A stretch of DNA of 64,000 nucleotides from Parablautia muri (GTDB taxonomy: Bacteria; Bacillota; Clostridia; Lachnospirales; Lachnospiraceae): positions 186,001-250,000 of the forward strand of contig NZ_QZDT01000001.1 of NCBI RefSeq assembly GCF_009917485.1, given 5' to 3'. Below the pieces are notes generated by a model, which did not search any database, was not told where the DNA came from, and worked only from the letters and a program-made list of their open reading frames with translations. The stretch's first letter is position 1; each line of letters begins with the position of its first letter. A program made the position numbers and the translations under genes. Below, one piece after another: positions 1 to 6,726 of this stretch.

Positions 1-485
1 GGGATATCTACCTGTCCACCCAGGTCGATGGAACAGCAGTGCTGGCTTTTAATGCGGAAGGAAATTTCCTGAATAAAATCAGTTATGATTACAAGGTTTA
101 TAGTCTCCGTACCGCTATGGGGAGGGGCAGAGATGGAAAGGTATACGCCGTGCTTCGCGACAGTGTTGCAGATGATGGCACTTCCGTGATCGTTGAACTG
201 GACGGACGAGACGGCCATATAGGGGATGCCACTTCTTTTATGCTCCGCAGTGATGGCAGTTTCTATTCAAATGTATGCCCGGGGAGGGATTGTGACCTTG
301 TGATTTTCGGCGGAGAAGGAATCCTTGGATATGACCTGGGGAGCGCCAATATCAAATGGAATGTTCCCGCAGGTAAACTGCCTTTCAGCACGGAAGGTTT
401 TTATCCGATGGCAGCACTGGCAGACGGCAGGATACTGTTTTTGGATAGCAATAAACTCCATTATGTTCCAGCGGCACAGCAGTAG
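1..485 (+). CDS. C-terminal part of a beta-propeller-like protein (5' end outside window)
   Basis: The frame is open from base 3 to a TAG at 483-485, so the first 160 residues visible are only the end of a longer protein; a GTG at 39 is internal, not a convincing start, because no ribosome binding site precedes it. The protein shows repeated blade-like strands of the kind 'GRGRDGKVYAVL', 'ADGRILFLDSN', typical of WD/PQQ-like beta-propellers that read out short glycine-aspartate turns. No catalytic motif is visible. The exact family and substrate cannot be told from this fragment. Confidence 0.6.
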   Translation, partial: DIYLSTQVDGTAVLAFNAEGNFLNKISYDYKVYSLRTAMGRGRDGKVYAVLRDSVADDGTSVIVELDGRDGHIGDATSFMLRSDGSFYSNVCPGRDCDLVIFGGEGILGYDLGSANIKWNVPAGKLPFSTEGFYPMAALADGRILFLDSNKLHYVPAAQQ

Positions 486-540
486 ACAGTATTTTTCCGC
501 TGCCGGAATATATGGAATCATACCATAATTATGCCAGGTG

Positions 541-579
541 AGCATGTCAGGGTCCGTGAAACAGAGGCTTTGACATGCT
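541..579 (+). terminator. possible weak terminator hairpin
   Basis: Perfect 9-base inverted repeat AGCATGTCA (541-549) / TGACATGCT (571-579) with a 21-base loop, between the propeller gene and the amidase gene. A T-run appears only 10 bases later, so termination is uncertain. Confidence 0.3.
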
Positions 580-630
580 TAATTGGCTGTTTTTTGTAAA
601 TCCCAGAAAGAGACAGATGCAGGAGCGGAT

Positions 631-1458
631 ATGGAGCAAAGGAGAAGACAGCCGGTCTGGAAGGCAGAGAGCCGGAGAAAAAGAGAAAAGAGGATTGCCA
701 GACTACGGCGGAGGATTATAGCCTATACAGTCCGGGGAATCGTGGCGGCTGTCCTGGCAGTCATGCTTCTTCTGATGGTCTGCGGCTGTCTGTATATCCG
801 GGATTTTTTTCGCAAAGATCATAAGGATTCTGCTCTTAAGGCAGATTCCGTTCGGGAAGCCGTACCCGGCGTGGAAGAAAATAAACCAGACACGGAATTT
901 CCAGAGCAGGAAAAATATACGGTAGTCCTGGATGCCGGACACGGCGGGGAGGACGGAGGAACCGTGGAGCAGACGGCCACGGAAAAGGAAATCAACCTGG
1001 CTGTTGTGTTGAAAATGAGAGAGCTGTTGGAGAACCAGGGCATCTGTGTGGTCCTTACAAGGGAGCAGGATATATTTATAAAGTTGGAGGAAAGGGTACG
1101 GGTTGCAAACGGAGAAAAAGCGGATCTTTTTGTCAGTATCCACTGCAACTATTATGAGAAAGACAGTTCGATCTACGGCCTGGAATGCTATTACTGCAAA
1201 GGGGCGGAGGACGGGAAATATTATGCCGAAAGGATTTTGGATACCATAGAAAAGAGTGGGGAGATTGTTTCGAGGAATGCAAAGCCTTCCGGCTACTATA
1301 TTTTGAAAAATACAACGGTTCCTGCCGTATTGGTGGAAACAGGATACCTTTCCAATTATAATGAGAGGAATCAACTGATATCAGGGGAATACCAGGGAAA
1401 GCTGGCCCAGGAGCTGGTGGAGGGGATTGTAGAAGGGCTGGAAGGAAAAGCGGGGTAG
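631..1458 (+). CDS. N-acetylmuramoyl-L-alanine amidase, CwlD-like, membrane anchored
   Basis: Zinc amidase of the Amidase_3 family that cleaves the bond between muramic acid and the stem peptide; CwlD-type members act on spore cortex peptidoglycan outside the membrane. The ATG at 631 is chosen over a TTG at 583 because AGGAG lies five bases upstream. The 275-residue product has a basic N-terminus, one membrane segment at about 30-56, a variable linker, then the catalytic domain: LDAGHGG with the first zinc His near 103, a Glu in the EKEINL stretch, SIHCN with the second zinc His near 171, and VETGYLSN with the catalytic Glu near 236. No SH3 or LysM wall-binding repeats are present. A role in sporulation is inferred from family members. 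Confidence 0.88.
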   Translation: MEQRRRQPVWKAESRRKREKRIARLRRRIIAYTVRGIVAAVLAVMLLLMVCGCLYIRDFFRKDHKDSALKADSVREAVPGVEENKPDTEFPEQEKYTVVLDAGHGGEDGGTVEQTATEKEINLAVVLKMRELLENQGICVVLTREQDIFIKLEERVRVANGEKADLFVSIHCNYYEKDSSIYGLECYYCKGAEDGKYYAERILDTIEKSGEIVSRNAKPSGYYILKNTTVPAVLVETGYLSNYNERNQLISGEYQGKLAQELVEGIVEGLEGKAG

Positions 1459-1477
1459 TGTTGCTTATTTCAGGGCT

Positions 1478-1510
1478 TCCCAGAATCGGTCAATAGAGTA
1501 ATAATAAAAG
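1478..1510 (+). promoter_or_regulatory. 32-base upstream element, copy 1
   Basis: This segment matches a second copy at 17402-17434 in 26 of the first 32 positions, all six differences being transitions. The core is GGTCAAT-R-G-R-GT-R-ATAATAAAA. It lies just upstream of the Ig-domain membrane protein; the second copy lies upstream of an ABC ATPase remnant. Its function is unknown; it could be a promoter/operator. Confidence 0.35.
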
Positions 1511-1534
1511 AAACCATCAGAAAGGAAAACATTG

Positions 1535-2410
1535 GTGAAAACAGAAAAAGTACTTTGGAGGAAGAAATATATAACAGTTTTGATACTCTCTCTGCTTATT
1601 CTGGCGGCGGTTTTGTATGGAATACGAAATGGCAGAAGAAATGACAAAGGTGGAAATATCCTTGCCGGGGCAAGCCCGGACACAAGCGCTTTCCAGATGT
1701 ATTATTTTGACGGGGAAACGGTTGCGGTCAGGACGCTGTATGACAGCGGTGCGGAGAAGGAAGTGATTAAAAAAATTAATGGTATCCCCCTCCAGGCGGC
1801 AGAGGAAGATGCCCTCTCCCAGATGGAGCCTCCCTTTTACGGGTTCTGGGTCAGCAGTCAGGATGGCTTTGACATTTCCGTGACGGCCTCCGGCGGTGTC
1901 TGGCTTAAGAATGACGGGGCGGTTTATTATGGGGATACGGATTTGTCTGGTTTATGGGAACAGATGGAAGGCAAGGATGAGGATACCTGGAATGCCCTGA
2001 ATTTTCCCAATGCGGGGCGTTTATCGGCATACCATACGATCTTCCTTCTGAAAGCGGATGAGCAGACGGCAGAAGTCCCGGAGGGTCTGACTTTGACGGT
2101 GGAGGACATAGGGACAAGCGAGATTACGGTACGGATTACCAATAACAGCGGGGAGGAATTTTCCTACGGGGAATACTTTTCTATCCAGAAGCAGATAGAC
2201 GGTCAGTGGTATACGGTACCGGTAAGGGCGGATAACGTGGGATTCCAGGATATCGCCCATATCCTTCCGAACGGGGAGAGCGCCAGCGAGACCTATAATC
2301 TGAATATTTACGGTACGCTGGAACCGGGAACGTACAGGCTTGTGGTGGAAACACTGAGCGCTGAGTTTCTGGTGGGGCATGGGAGGATGGCGGGAATAGA
2401 GGGGGAGTAA
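1535..2410 (+). CDS. membrane-anchored protein with C-terminal bacterial Ig-like domain
   Basis: No enzyme family is recognised. The 291-residue product starts at GTG 1535 (AAAGGA eight bases upstream; a TTG at 1532 is the alternative). It has a short basic head, one hydrophobic segment at about 11-30, and an exported remainder. The last third (about 180-275) reads LTVEDIGTSEITVRITNNSG followed by a GEYFSIQK strand, LPNGES and GTYRLVVE, which fits the immunoglobulin-like domain often seen in lipoproteins and anchored proteins of Lachnospiraceae. It sits behind the amidase and may share its envelope role, which is inference. Confidence 0.6.
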   Translation: MKTEKVLWRKKYITVLILSLLILAAVLYGIRNGRRNDKGGNILAGASPDTSAFQMYYFDGETVAVRTLYDSGAEKEVIKKINGIPLQAAEEDALSQMEPPFYGFWVSSQDGFDISVTASGGVWLKNDGAVYYGDTDLSGLWEQMEGKDEDTWNALNFPNAGRLSAYHTIFLLKADEQTAEVPEGLTLTVEDIGTSEITVRITNNSGEEFSYGEYFSIQKQIDGQWYTVPVRADNVGFQDIAHILPNGESASETYNLNIYGTLEPGTYRLVVETLSAEFLVGHGRMAGIEGE

Positions 2411-2470
2411 ATGCTGTTAAAAACAGCATGGAGAAGGGATGTAACAGAAAATGGAAAGTCCTTAATTGAG

Positions 2471-2510
2471 GGACATTCGACATAGGATATATGTTGGATG
2501 TCCTGTTTTG
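2471..2510 (+). terminator. intrinsic terminator
   Basis: A 14-base stem (2471-2484 with 2490-2503, two G-U pairs, 5-base loop) followed by TGTTTTG. It separates the Ig-domain gene from the AT-rich operon that follows. A smaller perfect hairpin (ATGCTGTT/AACAGCAT, 2411-2429) directly abuts the stop codon. Confidence 0.6.
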
Positions 2511-2530
2511 ATGAATAATTTCAACAATAA

Positions 2531-2583
2531 ATATGAGAAAATATCTCATATATTGTTTACAAAATTTTAAAAATGAGTATAAT
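2531..2583 (+). promoter_or_regulatory. promoter and upstream palindrome of the rloA operon
   Basis: TTTACA (2556-2561), 16-base spacer, then a perfect TATAAT (2578-2583). Just upstream is the inverted repeat ATATGAGA (2531-2538) / TCTCATAT (2544-2551), a candidate operator. No other promoter-like sequence is visible before the second and third genes of the operon. Confidence 0.6.
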
Positions 2584-2620
2584 AGATATTGAAAGACACA
2601 TAAACTGGAGGGAAAAAGAG

Positions 2621-3847
2621 ATGCTGTGCCAATTTACAGTGAAAAATTATAAAAGCATTCGGGATGAAATGACCTTTGATATGCAGGCAGCTGCTATTTC
2701 TGAACATGAAAATAATATAATTCGTGATAAAGATGGAGAATTGTTTTTGCCGATTTCTGCAATATATGGGCCAAATGGAGGTGGAAAGTCAAACGTATTG
2801 GAGGCAATGCATACTTTGGCTTCAAAAGTACTTCGTCCATTATATGCAACTGGTGATAAGGAGGAACGTATATTTCTTCAGAAAAGGCTGCTTATCGAAC
2901 CTTTTGCATTCTCAAAAAAAACGAAAAGCCAGCCAACAGAGTTTGAAATTTTTTTCCGTACAGAAATTGCGGAGTATCGGTATAAACTCCATATCATGAA
3001 GGATGTTGTAAATTATGAAAGTTTGGACCGTGTAAAATTGGACACGGGACGACGTTCAGCGCTTTTCGAACGGGATACGGAAGAAATTTCTTTAAAAGGT
3101 GTATTTTCCAAACTGAAAGCCAGTGAGGACTTGTCCGCGACATTACCGTTGCTGTCTTATCTTGGGATCACTTATAAAAAAAATGAGGTAGTAAAAGATG
3201 TTCTGGATTGGTTTGAATACGGAATTGATTTTTTAAACTATGGTAATCCGATTGAAGAACTTCGTATGGCAGTATCAAATTCAGAGGATGTGAAGCAGCT
3301 TATGCTTGACATGATACAGGAAATGGATCTGGATATCGTGGATTTCCGTGTAGTTGAGGATGAAAATGACAGAATCGATGTGTATACAAAGCATTTGGTG
3401 GATGGCTATGAGACGGAGTTAAACTTACTGGAAGAATCCAGCGGGACAAGGAAATTATTTGGTTTAATGCCATTTATTGCCGGATGTTTACTTACGGGAA
3501 CCGTTTTGGTTATTGATGAACTGGATGCAAAGATACATCCTGTTTTGCTGCGTCATATTATTATGATGTTTAATGATATGAGTATTAATAAAAAGAAAGC
3601 ACAATTAATCTTCACATCCCATGATCTGTCTACAATGAACAATGAAGTGTTTCGAAGGGATGAAATCTGGTTCGTGGCAAAAGGGAATGCTCAAAACTCT
3701 AAATTGTATTCATTGGTGGAATTTAAGAACGAAAAAGGCGAATCTGTTCGTAAGGATGCCAAATTCGATAAGCAATATCTGGAAGGAAAATATGGCGCTG
3801 ATCCGTATCTCAAAAGAATTATAGATTGGGGGAAGGTCAATGCCTAA
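2621..3847 (+). CDS. AAA15-type ATPase, RloA/AbiLi-like
   Basis: ATPase of the OLD/AAA15 class, the partner of RloB-type proteins in restriction-linked and abortive-infection loci. The ATG at 2621 (MLCQFTVKNYKSI) is preferred to 2573 because GGAGG stands nine bases upstream. The 408 residues begin with the standard VKNYKSIRDEMTF strand, then Walker A GPNGGGKS (50-57), a variable middle, a signature-like EESSGTRKLF segment, Walker B VIDELDAKIHP (near 295-305) and a TSHD switch segment (near 330). The stop overlaps the next start by 8 bases, implying translational coupling. Base use is distinctly more AT-rich than the flanking genes, which suggests transfer. A defence role is inferred from family and pairing. 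Confidence 0.85.
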   Translation: MLCQFTVKNYKSIRDEMTFDMQAAAISEHENNIIRDKDGELFLPISAIYGPNGGGKSNVLEAMHTLASKVLRPLYATGDKEERIFLQKRLLIEPFAFSKKTKSQPTEFEIFFRTEIAEYRYKLHIMKDVVNYESLDRVKLDTGRRSALFERDTEEISLKGVFSKLKASEDLSATLPLLSYLGITYKKNEVVKDVLDWFEYGIDFLNYGNPIEELRMAVSNSEDVKQLMLDMIQEMDLDIVDFRVVEDENDRIDVYTKHLVDGYETELNLLEESSGTRKLFGLMPFIAGCLLTGTVLVIDELDAKIHPVLLRHIIMMFNDMSINKKKAQLIFTSHDLSTMNNEVFRRDEIWFVAKGNAQNSKLYSLVEFKNEKGESVRKDAKFDKQYLEGKYGADPYLKRIIDWGKVNA

Positions 3848-4550
3848 AAAAGCCGGAATGGAGAAGTGGAAAAAGAAGCGCCGTCAGGAGTACCTGGAAA
3901 TGAAGCAGTACAGATACTATATCTTCTGCGAGGGGCAGCAGACAGAACCTCTGTATTTTATGGGATTCAAAAAGCTGATTGAAGATAATCCGATTTATAA
4001 GGATATGGTTCTAATTGAAATAGAACCCTGTCAGGCAGAAACGATGCGAGTAATCGGAATGGCGGAAAGATATGTAAAGAAGAACAAAATCCAAAAGGGC
4101 CAGATTTGGTGCGTTTATGATAAAGACAGCTTTCCGGCAGATGATTTTAATGGTGTTGTCAATCGGGCAGAGAACTTAAATAAAGAAAGTTCTCAACTTC
4201 AATATCATACAGCATGGAGTAATGAATGTATTGAGTTCTGGTTTCTTTTGCATTTTGCATATTATACAGCGAATAATCACCGGGGGGAATACATAGCATT
4301 TCTGAATGATCAATTCAGGGAATTGGGGATTGGAAAATATCAGAAAAATATGAAAGATATTTTTGATATTTTGACGGAAAAAGGGAATCCAAAGCTGGCA
4401 ATTCGATATGCCAGACGTATCATAAACGATGGTAAAAGTAAGACACCAGCAGAAATTGCGCCGGGAACGAAGGTGTATGAGTTGGTGGAAGAACTGGTTA
4501 AGTATTTGCCGGAGCATGTTGCACAGAGATTTAAGGAAGCTTGCAATTAA
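3840..4550 (+). CDS. RloB-family protein (Toprim-like putative nuclease)
   Basis: This 236-residue protein has the RloB hallmarks: FCEGQQTEPLYF near 29-40 (acidic Glu of a Toprim-like fold), an acidic VYDKDSF motif near 92-98 matching the DxD of Toprim nucleases, and SNECIEFWFLLHF near 127-139. RloB is normally encoded with RloA, and in the comparable AbiL and PARIS-like systems the ATPase partner keeps or releases the Toprim effector. Its start lies inside the ATPase gene (8-base overlap), so the two are made together. Nuclease activity is not shown by the sequence alone. Confidence 0.8.
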   Translation: MPKKAGMEKWKKKRRQEYLEMKQYRYYIFCEGQQTEPLYFMGFKKLIEDNPIYKDMVLIEIEPCQAETMRVIGMAERYVKKNKIQKGQIWCVYDKDSFPADDFNGVVNRAENLNKESSQLQYHTAWSNECIEFWFLLHFAYYTANNHRGEYIAFLNDQFRELGIGKYQKNMKDIFDILTEKGNPKLAIRYARRIINDGKSKTPAEIAPGTKVYELVEELVKYLPEHVAQRFKEACN

Positions 4551-4563
4551 AGGGGGAGAGTAT

Positions 4564-6531
4564 TTGGATACATCAGTAAAAAACAAAAAACTACGAACTT
4601 TGCCTTGGTATGCTTTACATGATATTGCAGTAAAAAAGGGAATAGAAGAAAAAGAAGTTAACGGAAAGGAAAAGAATACAATAATAGATAAGATATTATC
4701 TTATGGGATCCTTTCGGATGAGGAAATAGAGCAATATGTAAATGATTATATTTATGGTGACCGAGTAACGTTTACGTTATGGACATTTCAATCATCGTTG
4801 AAAGATTCAGATTATGGTATTGTTAATTCCCTGGAAAATGTGGAGGAGGAATATCTTTCTGTTTCTGGATATAGAAAATTAAAAATTTTATCTGTAAAAG
4901 AATATGAGGACCGTACAGAAGTTTTATATGTTTATAGCAAAGAATATACTTATGTTAATGAGGATGGGCAAAATGCCAGTGTATGGGAACAACATAGAGG
5001 ATGCTTATGGATTGGAAAGGCATCAACATATCTTGCCTGCATTAGTAAACATGAGAAAATGACGGCTTTTATGACAAAATACATTGCTGATTTATTTAAA
5101 AACCCGGTAACACAAATAAAGCCCCCAAAATCAGCAATTGACAAATGCACAAATTCTAAGGCCATAAGCAGAATTGTGTTGCAGGGAAAAGGTGGAGAGA
5201 AAACAATTGTGTCAAGAGCTGGGGGAATTACGCCTGATCAAGAAGAAGAGATTAGCAGAATTCGTTCTGAGAGAATTGATACATCTGGGAGTTTTATCTC
5301 GGCAATTACCGAGAATATTGATGCTACGATTAAATATAATGTTAGAAACGGCAGTATTGGAATTTATAAACATTTGCCAGCTTCTGTCCTGTTTGAGTGG
5401 TCTGAAAATTCGATTAAAATTATTTTGGAGGAAATTGAAAAATTAAAAGGGAAGCCAGCTGAAGAAATTTTTAAAGAAGTAGGTCAGGAAATAAAATGGA
5501 CAGGGGCAAGCGGAATTGAAATTACGCAACTGAATTGGTATTTGACACAAATTATAGCTTCTCTTGATAGAGACGAGTATGAGTTCCAGATTCCGGTAGA
5601 TAAATTATCGGTATTGGATAATAGTAAATGGTTTATCAAGTTTCCGAGAATATATTGCAAAACTTGTGATTCTTATGAGACTCCATATTGCACTGAATGT
5701 GGAACAGAGTTGAAGATGGGAAGGGGGATAATAAAAGAATGTGAGTGTGGGACACCCTTAAAAATTAAATGTGCGGATGGTCATGATACTTGTGAGATTG
5801 TAAATTGGTATGTTCCAAGATCTATATTGGTAAGTATGATCAATAAAAATATTCAGAAAATATTTAAAGACTATTCTTTAGAATATAATATCTGCATTGT
5901 AGGCGATATGGGATATATTGTTAATGGAACAGAGAATTTGCAAACAGAAGTTGAAATTCCATTTGCAGCAATAGAATGCTTTAAACATGATTCAGTGGCC
6001 CTTACACATAGAGTGAAAGCTTATGCGGTAAATATGAATGAGAAATGTGGTTCTGGAACCTGTTCATATGCAAAAATTGAAAAATGTACTGAAAATGATG
6101 GAATGGCATGTTTACCTAAAGTTTTTTATACCATTTTACCAGGCTATCGTCCACAACCTCACAAAGGCATGGAGTATGGGGATGTTGCTGCGGAAGTGAA
6201 AATTGGAAATAAAGCATATGATTTAAAGGGTATCATAAAAAAGAATAGTGAAAACCGACCTAGAAAATCTGTTAATGATGATGAAAAAATAAGAAAACCA
6301 CTATTATCAACATCAGGAGAAGGGCAGGAGATAATTCGTCAGTTTGTGGAGCAGGGAATGATAGATGCTCGTTGTCAAATAATAGCAGTAGTCATTCCGC
6401 AATATATTGATGCAGGATTTAAAGGAACTTTGAGACACTTGGCAAGGTTGTCTGGAAAGAAAGTAACATTTATTGAATTGGACGAGTTATCCGAGCTGAT
6501 TTCAATTAACAAAAAAATATTGGTATCATAA
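4564..6531 (+). CDS. unrecognised zinc-ribbon protein, third gene of the rloAB operon; possible PD-(D/E)XK nuclease
   Basis: Family not recognised. TTG at 4564 is taken as start because AGGGGGAG lies five bases upstream and only 13 bases separate it from rloB; upstream codons in this frame overlap rloB out of frame. The 655 residues show: an N-terminal stretch (about 5-50, LPWYALHDIAVKKGI, IIDKIL) resembling a SAP/HeH-type DNA-binding helix pair; a long middle; a cysteine-rich block at about 363-410 with CKTC, CTEC, CECG and a later Cys, consistent with one or two zinc ribbons; more Cys near 495-515; and a C-terminal region (about 535-645) where YGD, then YDLK about 13 residues on, then a GQEIIRQF helix and VTFIELDEL could be a restriction-nuclease fold. 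These domain readings are inference. Same AT-rich composition as rloA/rloB. Confidence 0.6.
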   Translation: MDTSVKNKKLRTLPWYALHDIAVKKGIEEKEVNGKEKNTIIDKILSYGILSDEEIEQYVNDYIYGDRVTFTLWTFQSSLKDSDYGIVNSLENVEEEYLSVSGYRKLKILSVKEYEDRTEVLYVYSKEYTYVNEDGQNASVWEQHRGCLWIGKASTYLACISKHEKMTAFMTKYIADLFKNPVTQIKPPKSAIDKCTNSKAISRIVLQGKGGEKTIVSRAGGITPDQEEEISRIRSERIDTSGSFISAITENIDATIKYNVRNGSIGIYKHLPASVLFEWSENSIKIILEEIEKLKGKPAEEIFKEVGQEIKWTGASGIEITQLNWYLTQIIASLDRDEYEFQIPVDKLSVLDNSKWFIKFPRIYCKTCDSYETPYCTECGTELKMGRGIIKECECGTPLKIKCADGHDTCEIVNWYVPRSILVSMINKNIQKIFKDYSLEYNICIVGDMGYIVNGTENLQTEVEIPFAAIECFKHDSVALTHRVKAYAVNMNEKCGSGTCSYAKIEKCTENDGMACLPKVFYTILPGYRPQPHKGMEYGDVAAEVKIGNKAYDLKGIIKKNSENRPRKSVNDDEKIRKPLLSTSGEGQEIIRQFVEQGMIDARCQIIAVVIPQYIDAGFKGTLRHLARLSGKKVTFIELDELSELISINKKILVS

Positions 6532-6534
6532 TGC

Positions 6535-6573
6535 AATAGGAACCTTTGGAAAAATCCAGAGGTTCTTATTGTT
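6535..6573 (+). terminator. terminator of the rloA-rloB-zinc protein operon
   Basis: A 15-base stem (6535-6549 with 6556-6570, two wobble pairs, loop AAAAAT) begins three bases after the third gene's stop. It closes the operon and marks the change from AT-rich to GC-rich DNA. Confidence 0.65.
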
Positions 6574-6640
6574 ACTATACGCTGTTAAAGATTTGACGGA
6601 GGACTCGAAAATAAAGAAGTGGGAATGAAGTTTGTCTGTT

Positions 6641-6690
6641 CTGAAAAGGGCAAAAAAAGTCGAGTACATTTTCCGGCATGCTGTTATACT
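6641..6690 (+). promoter_or_regulatory. regulated promoter of the uvrA-like gene (shared box, copy 1)
   Basis: GCAAAAAAAGTCGAG (6650-6664) is followed after 20 bases by TATACT (6685-6690). Exactly the same 15-mer with exactly the same 20-base gap to a TATGAT lies before the araC gene at 9008-9048. The homology extends about nine bases upstream (GAAAA-NN). No TTGACA-like -35 is present, as expected for an activator-dependent promoter. The AraC protein at 9224 is the obvious candidate binder. Confidence 0.6.
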
Positions 6691-6726
6691 ACTAAGACCA
6701 GGCCAAAGGCCAGAAAGGAGAACATC

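Noticed and set aside
703-1374. Long minus-strand frame opposite the amidase gene
   Set aside because: Exact shadow of a well-supported gene, no ribosome site and no recognisable protein.
2621-4550. Reading the ATPase/Toprim pair as a PARIS system
   Set aside because: The second protein has RloB motifs (CEGxxTEP, FWFLLHF) and not the DUF4435 AriB pattern.
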